Positions 52,814 to 61,416 of a DNA stretch of 64,000 nt are shown here, piece after piece (within the stretch, counting starts at the first letter, position 1; each line of letters opens with the position of its first letter). The translations under genes were made by a program, and so were the position numbers. This stretch comes from CAMAXB01 sp964476565 (lineage in GTDB: Bacteria; Verrucomicrobiota; Verrucomicrobiia; Opitutales; Opitutaceae): contig CAYZBG010000001.1 of NCBI GenBank assembly GCA_964476565.1, forward strand, positions 95,238 to 159,237, read 5' to 3'. The notes beneath the pieces were generated by a model. It saw nothing but the letters and a program-made list of their open reading frames with translations, was not told where the DNA came from and searched no databases.

Positions 52814-54088
52814 TTACGTGCCGGGTTCGGCGGAAGCCTTCTTGCCCAGACTCTCAAGGACGTTGACGCCCACGAAGGCAGTCAGCGCGCCGGTCAGGAA
52901 CGCACCGGCCTCCGTCGCCACCAGCGCCGGGGGCAGGTTCAGGTAACCCACGCCCAGGACCCCGGCCACGAAGGCGATCATGGCCACCACCAGACCTTCG
53001 CTCACGCGCCGGGCGGTCCATGCGCGCCGCGCCCCTTTGACAAAGCGTCGGGCATACCCGCCGAGGGCGCCGCCGAGCAGGACTGCAATCACCGGAGCCC
53101 ACGGCACCTGCTGATGAAGGGTGGTGGCTCCCGCAACGCCGTCTGCGTTGGCGGTCACAGCCAAAGGCCCCAGGCCGGCGGTGCGCACGGCGATGGTGGC
53201 AACCGCCTCGCCCGAAGCGAAGACAGGATCAGGCGTCTCGATCGTGGCGCGTCCGTCGAGCGCGAGGGCGAGGGAGGTGGCGCGATCCACGGGCAGGAGC
53301 GTGCCATCGGCGCGCACCCGCCGCACCGCCACCTCCACCCGGTCGAGTCCAAAACCGAGCACCCGGCTGCGTTCGGGCAACAGGTCGAGGCGGGGCAGGG
53401 CAGTGAGTTCAAAGTTCACGTCTGACAGCGGCGAACGCACGCGGAGCGTGGGCGTGGACGTGAGCGCGGTGAAGCGGAGCTCGATGGTTTTCTCATGCTC
53501 GATGCCCGGCGCATCAATGCGCACTTCCGCCGGGGCTGCGTCCAGTCCTTGGTAGTCGAGCTTGATCAAGATCGGCTGGTCGAGCGTGAGCGAGGCAGGC
53601 GCGCCCGGCGGGCGTTGCAGGCCGAAGGTGAGCCGCGTGCCGTACGTCCGGCGGACGGGATCCCACGGCGCCGGCATGGGACTGGGAGCAAGGGTGAGTC
53701 GGAACCACACCGGATTGGTGGCCGTGCCGTCGGGCGAAGGCAGAATGACACCGCCGGGCAGCACCACCTTTTCTGGCAGCTTGAGAGGAAGAGTGGCGAT
53801 CTCACGCGGTTTCAGCACCACCGGCGTACGTCCGGCGAGATCGAGGCTCAGGGCCCCGCGCTCACTTCGCGGCTTCACCTGCTCCGTCAGATCCCGCCCG
53901 GCGAGGTCCGTGATGCTGAGCGACGGCAGGGGTGTCGTGATGCCGGTCACGGTCTGACGTTTCTCGGCGAGGCGGGTCGCCAGCGGAGCCGTCACCTTGG
54001 CCCGGTCGGCTGCGTCCGCAGCCTCCAGCACGGCCGAGGCCCCCAGACCAAATAAGAGAATACAAGAACAGACGCGGCACAGGGTCAT
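52814..54088 (-). CDS. Uncharacterised exported beta-rich protein with C-terminal membrane helices
   Basis: A 424-residue protein from the ATG at 54088. It begins with a signal peptide (MTLCRVCSCILLFGLGASAVLEA). The long middle part is rich in short beta-strand patterns with many Leu, Pro and Asp. Two or three hydrophobic helices lie at the C-terminus (VPWAPVIAVLLGGALGGYARRF, VVAMIAFVAGVLGVGYL and AFLTGALTAFVGVNVL), so the mature protein is probably anchored with the beta part in the periplasm. I do not recognise the family. It converges with the Nramp-like gene six bases away. Confidence 0.6.
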   Translation of the reverse strand: MTLCRVCSCILLFGLGASAVLEAADAADRAKVTAPLATRLAEKRQTVTGITTPLPSLSITDLAGRDLTEQVKPRSERGALSLDLAGRTPVVLKPREIATLPLKLPEKVVLPGGVILPSPDGTATNPVWFRLTLAPSPMPAPWDPVRRTYGTRLTFGLQRPPGAPASLTLDQPILIKLDYQGLDAAPAEVRIDAPGIEHEKTIELRFTALTSTPTLRVRSPLSDVNFELTALPRLDLLPERSRVLGFGLDRVEVAVRRVRADGTLLPVDRATSLALALDGRATIETPDPVFASGEAVATIAVRTAGLGPLAVTANADGVAGATTLHQQVPWAPVIAVLLGGALGGYARRFVKGARRAWTARRVSEGLVVAMIAFVAGVLGVGYLNLPPALVATEAGAFLTGALTAFVGVNVLESLGKKASAEPGT

Positions 54089-54206
54089 GGCGGTGGCGGG
54101 GACGGGAAGGAACCGAACGAGCGCCAATTATGACGGTGCAAGCGAATGACACAAGCGGTGAGAATTAGGCATTTCAACGGGCCATCATGCCGGTATGGAA
54201 GACGTG

Positions 54207-55121
54207 ATGATACCCCGTGGAGCCCTCGTTTTTCTCATGAGCCTGTCCCCGTTACTGCCTCCGGCGTTTTCCGCCACCCCTGACCGGATCGATCTGTGGC
54301 CGGAAGGCGTGCCGGGCCTTCTCGCGGGCGCGGGCCCGGAAAAGGTGGAGAACGAACGCGTCTCCAACGTCCACCAGCCGTCGCTCACGGTGTTCCCCGC
54401 ACCGGCCGACAAGGCCAATGGTACCGCCGTGATCGTGGCACCGGGCGGAGGCTATGTGCGGCTTGCGATGGGGCACGAGGGCATCGAGGTGGCGCAATGG
54501 CTCAATTCCCTCGGCATCACCGCCTTTGTGCTGCGCTATCGCATGGTCGAATACGGTCATCCGGCGCCGCTGCGCGACGCCTTGCGGGCGATTCGCACCG
54601 TTCGCGCGCAGGCCGCCACGTACGGCGTGAGGCCCGACCGGATCGGCATGATTGGTTTCTCGGCCGGCGGTCATCTGACCGCCTCGGCAGCCACCTTGTT
54701 CGATGCGCCCGAAGGCCGCACCGGTGCTGCACTCGACCGCGAGGTCAGCGCCCGCCCGGATTTTGTCCTGCTGCTGTACCCCGTGATCACCCTTCAGGAT
54801 CCTCACGCGCATGCCGGTTCGCGCCGCGCCTTGCTGGGACCGGATGCGACCCCAGCGGACATCGCGGCCATGTCGCTGGAGACCCGGGTCACCGCCGCCA
54901 ATCCACCGGCCTTTTTGGTGCACACCCAGGAGGACACGGCGGTGCCGCTGGAGAACAGCCTGATGTTCTTCCAGGCCCTGCGTGCGGCCGGTGTGCCGGC
55001 TGAGCTGCACCTGTACGAGCGCGGCCCGCATGGCTTCGGCCTCCGCTCCGGGCACGGGCAGACGTCGGACTGGCCGCGGCGGGCGGAGGCGTGGATGCGC
55101 GGCCACGGCTGGCTGCCCTGA
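54207..55121 (+). CDS. Secreted alpha/beta hydrolase (esterase/BD-FAE type)
   Basis: A 304-residue exported hydrolase with a signal peptide (about 1-22). The oxyanion-hole stretch is VIVAPGGGYVRLAMGHEG, the nucleophile Ser is in MIGFSAGGHLTASA, the acid in VHTQEDTAVPLENS and the His in ERGPHGFGLR. This pattern is common in acetyl xylan or feruloyl esterases and in carbohydrate loci of Verrucomicrobia, so a sugar ester substrate is likely. GGAAG lies six bases before the ATG at 54207, which decides that start over the ATG 12 bases earlier. Confidence 0.85.
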   Translation: MIPRGALVFLMSLSPLLPPAFSATPDRIDLWPEGVPGLLAGAGPEKVENERVSNVHQPSLTVFPAPADKANGTAVIVAPGGGYVRLAMGHEGIEVAQWLNSLGITAFVLRYRMVEYGHPAPLRDALRAIRTVRAQAATYGVRPDRIGMIGFSAGGHLTASAATLFDAPEGRTGAALDREVSARPDFVLLLYPVITLQDPHAHAGSRRALLGPDATPADIAAMSLETRVTAANPPAFLVHTQEDTAVPLENSLMFFQALRAAGVPAELHLYERGPHGFGLRSGHGQTSDWPRRAEAWMRGHGWLP

Positions 55122-55177
55122 ACAGTGTCGTCGCCGCGCCGTTGACGGCGCGGCGGCAAGCGGGCCTTGTGGCGCGC

Positions 55178-57751
55178 ATGTCGTCTTCGGTTCCGTCGCC
55201 TCCGCTTGCCCCTTTGACCGGCTCCCCGGATGCGGACGCCGTGCTCGCGCGCTTTCTCGAGGTGATGGCGGCGCGGAACCTCGAGCTTTACCCTGAACAG
55301 GAGGAAGCGATCCTGGAGCTGTTCGCGGGTCGTAACGTTGTTCTGAATACACCGACCGGATCCGGCAAATCCCTGGTGGCGGCGGCCTTTCATTTCAAGG
55401 CCCTCTGCGAGGGCCGGCGGTCGGTCTACACCTGCCCGATCAAGGCGCTGGTGAACGAGAAGTTCCTCGCCCTCTGCCGCGACTTCGGACCGGAGAACGT
55501 CGGCATGATGACGGGCGATGCGAGCGTGAATCCGCGTGCGCCTGTGCTCTGCTGCACCGCGGAGATCCTGGCCAACCTCGCGCTGGCCCACGGCGACGAG
55601 GCCGGCGTGGCGGCGGTGATCATGGACGAGTTTCATTACTACTCGGATCCGGAGCGCGGCTACGCCTGGCAGGTGCCGTTGCTGCTGCTGCCTCAGTCGC
55701 GCTTCCTGCTCATGTCGGCGACGCTGGGTGAGACCGCATTCTTCGAACGCGAGCTCACCCGGCTCACCGGAGCGGCGTCGGTCACGGTGCGAAGCGACCG
55801 GCGTCCGGTTCCGCTGGTATTCGAATACTCCGAAACGCCGCTCACCGAGCAGCTCGACCTGCTCCTGCGGGCTGGTCGCGCCCCGGTTTACCTCGTGCAT
55901 TTCACGCAGCGCGCCGCCTCGGAGGCTGCCCAGGCGCTGATGAGCCTCAACGTGTGCACCAAGGAGGAGAAGGCGGCCCTCGCGACGGAACTGGAGAAAG
56001 AGCGGTTCAACAGTCCGTACGGCAAGGACATGAAGCGTTGGCTGCGCCATGGCATCGGTGTGCACCACGCCGGGTTGCTGCCGAAGTACCGCATCCTCGT
56101 GGAGCGGCTGGCCCAGAAGGGGCTGCTCAAGCTCATCTGCGGCACCGACACACTCGGGGTCGGCATCAATGTGCCGATCCGCACGGTCGTCTTCACCCAA
56201 CTCTGGAAGTACGACGGTCAAAAGGCCGCGATTCTCAACGTGCGGGACTTCAAGCAGGTGGCCGGCCGGGCCGGCCGCCGGGGCTACGACGACAAGGGTT
56301 TCGTCGTCGTGCAGGCGCCTGAGCATGTGATCGAGAACAAGCGCGCGGAGGAAAAGGCGGCGGACGATCCGAAAAAGCGCAAGAAGCTCGTCAAGCGCGC
56401 CGCGCCCGAGGGCGCAGTGGGGTGGGATGCGAAGACCTTCGAACGCCTGATGAACGCCCCTTCGGAGGGACTGGTTTCGCGGTTCGATGTGACGGCCGGC
56501 ATGGTGCTGCTCGTGTTGAGCCGCGAGGCCGACGGTTGCCGCGTGCTGCAGCGGCTCATCCGCGACTGCCATGAGACCCCGCACAAGAAACGTCTGCTCC
56601 GACGGAAGGCCTGGCAGCTGTTCCGCGCGTTGCTCGAGCGCCGCATCATCGAGTGGATTCCCCCTCTGCCCAGCGGCCGCAAGCTCCGGGTCAATGTGGC
56701 GTTGCAGGACGACTTTTCCCTCCACCAGGCCCTGTCCCTGTACCTGCTCGACACGCTGCCGCTGCTCAACCGTGAGTCGCCGGACTACGCCTACGACGTG
56801 CTCACCTTGTGTGAGGCGATCGTGGAGGACCCGGACCAGATCCTGCGCCGGCAGGTTGACCGCTTGCGGGGAGAGAAACTCGAGGAGCTCCGCGCCGCCG
56901 GCGTGCCCTACGAGGAACGCATGGAGAAGCTTGAGGAGATCGAGCATCCCAAACCGCTGCGCGAATTCCTCTACGATTCCTTCAACGCCTTTGCCGCCGC
57001 GCACCCTTGGATCGACCGCGAGAACGTACGGCCCAAGTCGATCGCCCGCGAGATGTACGAGCGCTACCTGTCGTTCGCCGAGTACGTGCGGGCCTACGGC
57101 CTCGAACGCGGCGAGGGCGTGCTGCTGCGCCATCTTTCGCAGGTGTGGAAGGTCCTCAGCCAGACCGTGCCGGAAGCGTTCAAAACCGAGCCGGTCGTGG
57201 AAATGGAAGTCTATTTCCGCGAACTGATCCGGGGCGTCGACTCCAGCCTGCTCGAAGAATGGGAGCGTCTGCGCAATCCCGACTTCGTGGCAGCCGAGCC
57301 GGGCGCCGACAAACCCGCGCGCCCGTCGTCGTACGACGTCACCCGCGACCGCGCCGCCTTCTTACGGCTCGTGCGCACCGCCGTGCTCGGATTTCTCCAG
57401 GACGTGGCCGTCCGCGACTGGGAGGCGGCCGCCGGCCGGCTGGGCGCGGGGGAGGCCGACCCGGCGGCGCCACGACGCATCGAGGATGCGTTTCAGCCCT
57501 ACTTCGCGGCGCGGGAGCGTTTCCGCCTCGATCCGGAGGGACGTTCCAGTCGTCATACTCACGTGGATACAAGTGAACCCGCGCGCTGGACGCTCGCTCA
57601 GGTGCTGATCGATGCCGGGGAGGCGAACGATTGGGAGGCGTCGTTCGAGATTTCGCTCGCCGACTCGCGGGCGCTGGATCGCGTGGTGCTGCGCTTCCTT
57701 TGCGTTGGCCCGGTGGGCAGTCCGCCTCTCGGCGATTCTGCTTCGGGCTGA
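55178..57751 (+). CDS. Ski2/Mtr4-type DEAD/DEAH-box RNA helicase with DUF3516
   Basis: A large superfamily 2 helicase of 857 residues. Walker A is NTPTGSGKSLVAAA, motif II is MDEFHYYSDPERGYAWQ, motif III is LLMSATLG, motif V is CGTDTLGVGINVPIRTVVF and motif VI is QVAGRAGRRGYDDKG. The rest of the protein (about 400-800) matches the DUF3516 type seen with Mtr4/HelY-like helicases. The ATG at 55178 follows the alpha/beta hydrolase stop by 56 bases, in the same direction. It probably works in RNA processing or decay. Confidence 0.88.
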   Translation: MSSSVPSPPLAPLTGSPDADAVLARFLEVMAARNLELYPEQEEAILELFAGRNVVLNTPTGSGKSLVAAAFHFKALCEGRRSVYTCPIKALVNEKFLALCRDFGPENVGMMTGDASVNPRAPVLCCTAEILANLALAHGDEAGVAAVIMDEFHYYSDPERGYAWQVPLLLLPQSRFLLMSATLGETAFFERELTRLTGAASVTVRSDRRPVPLVFEYSETPLTEQLDLLLRAGRAPVYLVHFTQRAASEAAQALMSLNVCTKEEKAALATELEKERFNSPYGKDMKRWLRHGIGVHHAGLLPKYRILVERLAQKGLLKLICGTDTLGVGINVPIRTVVFTQLWKYDGQKAAILNVRDFKQVAGRAGRRGYDDKGFVVVQAPEHVIENKRAEEKAADDPKKRKKLVKRAAPEGAVGWDAKTFERLMNAPSEGLVSRFDVTAGMVLLVLSREADGCRVLQRLIRDCHETPHKKRLLRRKAWQLFRALLERRIIEWIPPLPSGRKLRVNVALQDDFSLHQALSLYLLDTLPLLNRESPDYAYDVLTLCEAIVEDPDQILRRQVDRLRGEKLEELRAAGVPYEERMEKLEEIEHPKPLREFLYDSFNAFAAAHPWIDRENVRPKSIAREMYERYLSFAEYVRAYGLERGEGVLLRHLSQVWKVLSQTVPEAFKTEPVVEMEVYFRELIRGVDSSLLEEWERLRNPDFVAAEPGADKPARPSSYDVTRDRAAFLRLVRTAVLGFLQDVAVRDWEAAAGRLGAGEADPAAPRRIEDAFQPYFAARERFRLDPEGRSSRHTHVDTSEPARWTLAQVLIDAGEANDWEASFEISLADSRALDRVVLRFLCVGPVGSPPLGDSASG

Positions 57752-57791
57752 GCGGCCGGGCGAGGTCGGAGCGCGCGAAGGCCGGATTCGC

Positions 57792-58010
57792 TCAGCGCGT
57801 GGGCGGGAAGGTCACCTCGGCGGCAGCCTGCTTGGATTCGTCGGCGTGGCGCCGGATTTCGGCGGCGGCATCGCTCGACGGAGCGGCCGGCTTCATCGCC
57901 GGTTGCGTCGCGGGCAACCAGGTGCGGCAACCGGAAGCCAGCGGCAGCATGACTGCGGCCACGGCAAGCCGCAGGGCCTGCCCAGGATTGACCGGATTGC
58001 GACGACGCAT
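57792..58010 (-). CDS. Predicted small lipoprotein
   Basis: A 72-residue protein from the ATG at 58010 (MRRRNPVNPGQALRL) with a positive head, a hydrophobic stretch and the lipobox LASGC. The short mature part is Ala/Pro-rich with an acidic-basic end (ADESKQAAAEVTFPPTR). It runs against the helicase gene and the DUF4252 gene. No family is recognised; an ATG at 58034 is an alternative start. It could also be a chance frame, but the lipobox supports it. Confidence 0.5.
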   Translation of the reverse strand: MRRRNPVNPGQALRLAVAAVMLPLASGCRTWLPATQPAMKPAAPSSDAAAEIRRHADESKQAAAEVTFPPTR

Positions 58011-58187
58011 GCACATGCCATGAAAACCGATCATGCACCGCCTATCCGCAAGGGGAAGAAATGCTTAGGCATAGTACCCGGTGGGGTTCGCGCATGATTT
58101 GCGGTTGCGCCCTGCAACTTTGTATGTCGCCGGCGGGTAGTGGAGGCATCGGCGCTCGTCGCCTTCAACCTTCAATCCATCCCTACC

Positions 58188-58736
58188 ATGAATCGTCTCT
58201 TCACCACCACCCTCCTTGCCGCCTCGCTTGCCTTGTCGCCGCTGGCCCTCCGTGCCGCCGCGCCGGGCGAAGTCGACTTCGGCACGTTCACGCCGGCTGC
58301 GTCCGGCGAGTTCGTTGAGATCGACCTCAACAGCGCGCTCATCTCGTTCGCGGCCCGCCTTGCCGCCACGCAGGAGCCCGAAGCAGCGGAACTGCTCAAA
58401 GGTATTCAACGCGTCCGCGTGAACGTGGTGACGCTCGATGAGGGCAACCGCGTTGCGACTGGCGAACGGGTGCAGCGTATCCGCGATGACCTCCGTCAAA
58501 CCGGCTGGTCGTCCGTCGTCACCGCCAAGGCCAATGGCGGGGAAGATGTCATGGTGCTGGTCAAGATGACCGACGCCGGCGCGATCGACGGCATCGTCGT
58601 CACGGTGCTCGAGGGCACGAAGCAGGCGGTGCTCGTCAACGTCGTCGGCAACCTCGACCCGGACAAGTTGGCCGACCTCGGCCGGCGGCTGAACATCGAT
58701 GTGCTCAAGCGCGCGCAGGTCGCCGCGAAGCAGTGA
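58188..58736 (+). CDS. DUF4252 family exported protein
   Basis: A 182-residue secreted protein with a signal peptide ending near LALRAAA. The body has LLKGIQRVRVNVVTLDEGNR, VMVLVKMTDAGAIDGIVVTV and LVNVVGNLDPDKLADLGRR, which fit the DUF4252 family. It is followed after 46 bases by a small membrane protein gene in the same direction. Members are often near ECF sigma/anti-sigma genes, which here lie 7 kb away. Function unknown. Confidence 0.8.
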   Translation: MNRLFTTTLLAASLALSPLALRAAAPGEVDFGTFTPAASGEFVEIDLNSALISFAARLAATQEPEAAELLKGIQRVRVNVVTLDEGNRVATGERVQRIRDDLRQTGWSSVVTAKANGGEDVMVLVKMTDAGAIDGIVVTVLEGTKQAVLVNVVGNLDPDKLADLGRRLNIDVLKRAQVAAKQ

Positions 58737-58782
58737 GCGACGTTCGCACGCCCGCGCAGCCGTCACCGCAACCTCCTTCCCC

Positions 58783-59334
58783 GTGAACGCTTCTCCTTCT
58801 CGCCGTCGGTGGCGCTGGGCGCGCATCCTCGGTGCGATTTTCCTCTTCGGGACTGCCCTCGTGGCGGCCGCGATCCTGTCGGTGGTCACGCTCTCGCGCG
58901 ACGCTGCCAGACTGCGTTCGGATCTGCGGGCGGCGAATCCGGACGCGGAGTGGTCCACCCGCATCCAGGGTGATGTGGGACCGGTCCTGCTCGGGGCACT
59001 CCGCCTGGGTCTTGGTTTCCACCACGAACTCGAACCGGAGGTCCGCCAAGCCGTGGCCGCCGTGCGCCGCGCGAGTGTCGGGGTGTACCGGCTGTCGAAG
59101 GAAGGGCCGGGCGACGCCGTCCCTCTGGTGTTGCCGGAGGCGAGGGCGGGTTGGACCCGCCTCGCGGCCGTCCGTCACAACCGGGAGCGGGTGGTGATCT
59201 ACGTGCGCGACCCCGGCCCGGGAACCGACGTCCTGCGGGTCGCCCTGGCCGTGCAGACGCCCGACGAACTCGTGGTCGTGGCCGGTGAGCTGGCGCCGGA
59301 ACACCTGCTTTCCCTCGTCCCCGCACGCAGCTGA
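58783..59334 (+). CDS. Small single-pass membrane protein, unknown function
   Basis: A 183-residue protein from the GTG at 58783 (VNASPSRRRWRWARILG). A basic head and one hydrophobic helix (about 17-40, GAIFLFGTALVAAAILSVVTL) are followed by a periplasmic part of about 140 residues, with LRLGLGFHHELEPEVRQAV and IYVRDPGPGTDVLRVA. No family is recognised. Its placement just after the DUF4252 gene suggests that the two act together. Confidence 0.65.
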   Translation: MNASPSRRRWRWARILGAIFLFGTALVAAAILSVVTLSRDAARLRSDLRAANPDAEWSTRIQGDVGPVLLGALRLGLGFHHELEPEVRQAVAAVRRASVGVYRLSKEGPGDAVPLVLPEARAGWTRLAAVRHNRERVVIYVRDPGPGTDVLRVALAVQTPDELVVVAGELAPEHLLSLVPARS

Positions 59335-59369
59335 GTTGCCAGCCGGTCGGGTCCGTCAACACTGACGGC

Positions 59370-60563
59370 ATGGGGCGAGATCTCCCGACCATCCTGCATC
59401 TCGACGCCGACGCGTTCTTCGTGTCGGTCGAGCAGGCACGCCGGCCTGAACTGAGGGGCCGCAAGGTCGCCGTGGGTGGCCGCGAACGCGGGATCATCTC
59501 GTCCGCCAGTTACGAAGCCCGCGCCTGCGGCGTGTACACGCCCATGCCTTCGCGTCGTGCCTTGCAGGTCTGTCCGGATTTGATCCTCGTGCCGCACACG
59601 GCGGGATTGTACGGCGAGGTATCGCGGCAGATGTTCGACCTGTGCGAGGAGCTCACGCCGCTGGTGCAGCGCAACTCGATCGACGAGGGGTACCTCGACG
59701 TGGCGCCGTGCGGCTTCCATACCCTAGCCGAGGTGGAACACGCCGCCCGAAACCTGCAGCAATGCATCGGCGAACGGCTGCAAATCACGGTCTCTTTCGG
59801 ACTCGCGACGAACAAGCTGGTGGCCCAGATCGCCTCGAAGCTGCGCAAGCCGCGCGGCTTCGTCGTGGTGCCGGCGGGCGGTGAGGCGGCATTCCTCGCG
59901 CCGCTGGAGATCGGCAAACTCCCGGGCATCGGGCCCAAGACGGAGGCGCGGCTCAGGGCCGCCGGCCTGTCCCGGGTTCAGGACATTGTTGCAGGCGAGG
60001 AGACGTTGCTCCGACAGACCTTCGGGACCGGCTGGCGCGAGGTGTTGGCCATGGCGCGCGGCGAGGATGATCGTCCGGTCGAGACCGAGGGGGACGATGC
60101 GAAGAGTTACTCCCAGCAGGAAACGTTTCGCCAGGACGTTGCGGAGTTCGCCACGATTGAGCGCGTCGCGAAACGCATGATCGACGAACTGCTGCCGAAG
60201 ATCCGCGAGGACGGGAAACGGGTACGGACGATCACGATCAAGGTGCGGTATCCGGATTTCACGCAGGCCAGCCACGCCCACACCCTCGCCGAGGCGACCG
60301 ACCTGGAGCATCCGTTCTATCCCTGGGTCGGTCCGCTGCTGCGCAAAGCCTGGACGCAACGGCGTCCGCTGCGCCTCGTCAGTGTGCGTTTCTCCGGAGT
60401 CGAGGACCACGGGACTCAACTCGATCTGTTTGCGGAGACGGATGAAAAACGCCGCCGGCTCGCTGCCGTGCTCGATCGCCTCAATGACCGGGGACGGGCC
60501 GCAGTGGTCACTCACGGTCACCAGGTGGAATCCGCGGCAACCGCGCGGAAGCGCAAGCCATGA
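59370..60563 (+). CDS. dinB: DNA polymerase IV (Y family)
   Basis: An error-prone polymerase for bypass of DNA damage. The catalytic acids are D12 (ILHLDADAFFVSVEQ) and D105-E106 (NSIDEGYLDV). Usually this second motif reads SIDEAYLD. The helix-hairpin-helix is LPGIGPKTEARLRAAGL, and the little-finger domain follows to the end with FRQDVAEFATIERVAK. It has 397 residues; a beta-clamp motif may be QLDLFAE near 350. No LexA-type box was seen upstream. Confidence 0.94.
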   Translation: MGRDLPTILHLDADAFFVSVEQARRPELRGRKVAVGGRERGIISSASYEARACGVYTPMPSRRALQVCPDLILVPHTAGLYGEVSRQMFDLCEELTPLVQRNSIDEGYLDVAPCGFHTLAEVEHAARNLQQCIGERLQITVSFGLATNKLVAQIASKLRKPRGFVVVPAGGEAAFLAPLEIGKLPGIGPKTEARLRAAGLSRVQDIVAGEETLLRQTFGTGWREVLAMARGEDDRPVETEGDDAKSYSQQETFRQDVAEFATIERVAKRMIDELLPKIREDGKRVRTITIKVRYPDFTQASHAHTLAEATDLEHPFYPWVGPLLRKAWTQRRPLRLVSVRFSGVEDHGTQLDLFAETDEKRRRLAAVLDRLNDRGRAAVVTHGHQVESAATARKRKP

Positions 60564-60616
60564 CCGGGTGGACAAATGGACGACGGCTTTGCTAACGTGT
60601 AAGTCGCTTTTGAGCC

Positions 60617-61174
60617 ATGCCCATCTACGAGTACTACTGCCCGGACAATCACACGGTCTACCAGTTCTACGCGAAGACCCTCGCGCAGGGGAAAAAGATT
60701 CCCCGCTGCCCCGACAACCCGAAGTTTCGCATGGTGAAGTGCGTATCGTCGTTTGCGGTCACCAAAGGGGGCAAAGGCGAGGATGCGCCTCCGAGTCCTG
60801 AGGCCGGCGAGGCGGAGGGCGGAGATGACGCGCGCATGGAAGCGGCGATGAATGCCATGGAAAAGGAGTTCGCCCACGTCGACGAAAACGATCCGCGGGC
60901 CATGGGCCGCATGATGCGCCGCATGGCGGAGATGACGGGTGAAAAGATCGACGGCGAAATGGAGGAGGTCGTGCGCAAGCTCGAAGAGGGCGCCGATCCG
61001 GAATCACTCGAGGAGGCCTTTGGCGACGAGGGCGGGGGAGAAGACGATCCTTACGGCGACCCCGGAGCGGGCGAGGCTGACACGGCCAAGGAACCCCGGG
61101 AAAAGCGCCAGCGTTTCAAGGCCCGCCGCCGCCCGCTGGCGCGCCGGGACCCCAAGCTCTACGACTACGACTGA
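60617..61174 (+). CDS. FmdB-like zinc ribbon protein with long acidic tail
   Basis: A 185-residue protein starting MPIYEYYCPDNHTVYQFYAK, the FmdB start. The four-Cys ribbon of FmdB is degenerate: C8, H12, C31 and C42 are present, but the second Cys of each CxxC is lost. A long acidic and Gly-rich tail (about 50-160), with a helical middle RMMRRMAEMTGEKIDGEME, ends in a basic stretch RQRFKARRRPLARRDPK. It follows dinB by 53 bases. Function unknown. Confidence 0.75.
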   Translation: MPIYEYYCPDNHTVYQFYAKTLAQGKKIPRCPDNPKFRMVKCVSSFAVTKGGKGEDAPPSPEAGEAEGGDDARMEAAMNAMEKEFAHVDENDPRAMGRMMRRMAEMTGEKIDGEMEEVVRKLEEGADPESLEEAFGDEGGGEDDPYGDPGAGEADTAKEPREKRQRFKARRRPLARRDPKLYDYD

Positions 61175-61416
61175 GCCGGGGCTCAGATTCCGCGCGGGCG
61201 GTTTGGGTTCATCGGGCCTCCATCGCCACGATTTGGTCCGCCTGAAGGTAGAGGATCAGTGCGTCACCGAAACGCTCCGGTTCCCCAACTCCTGGGAAAC
61301 AAAGGCCAAGGAATGCGGAGTAAGGCGGCGGCGGGAGAGTAAGCTTCAGGCGTGACGCGATCGTTTCCGGGCGCGCGGCAATGTTGGCGCGCGCGACGGG
61401 GCTCGCCCGCATGCTC

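Noticed and set aside
54803..57133. A 776-residue open frame on the minus strand
   Set aside because: It lies opposite the helicase gene, which carries all helicase motifs. The reverse frame has no recognised motif.
57598..58038. A 146-residue minus-strand frame over the end of the helicase gene
   Set aside because: It overlaps the helicase C-terminus and has low-complexity Arg/Ser-rich sequence; the shorter frame with a lipobox at 57792-58010 is more credible.
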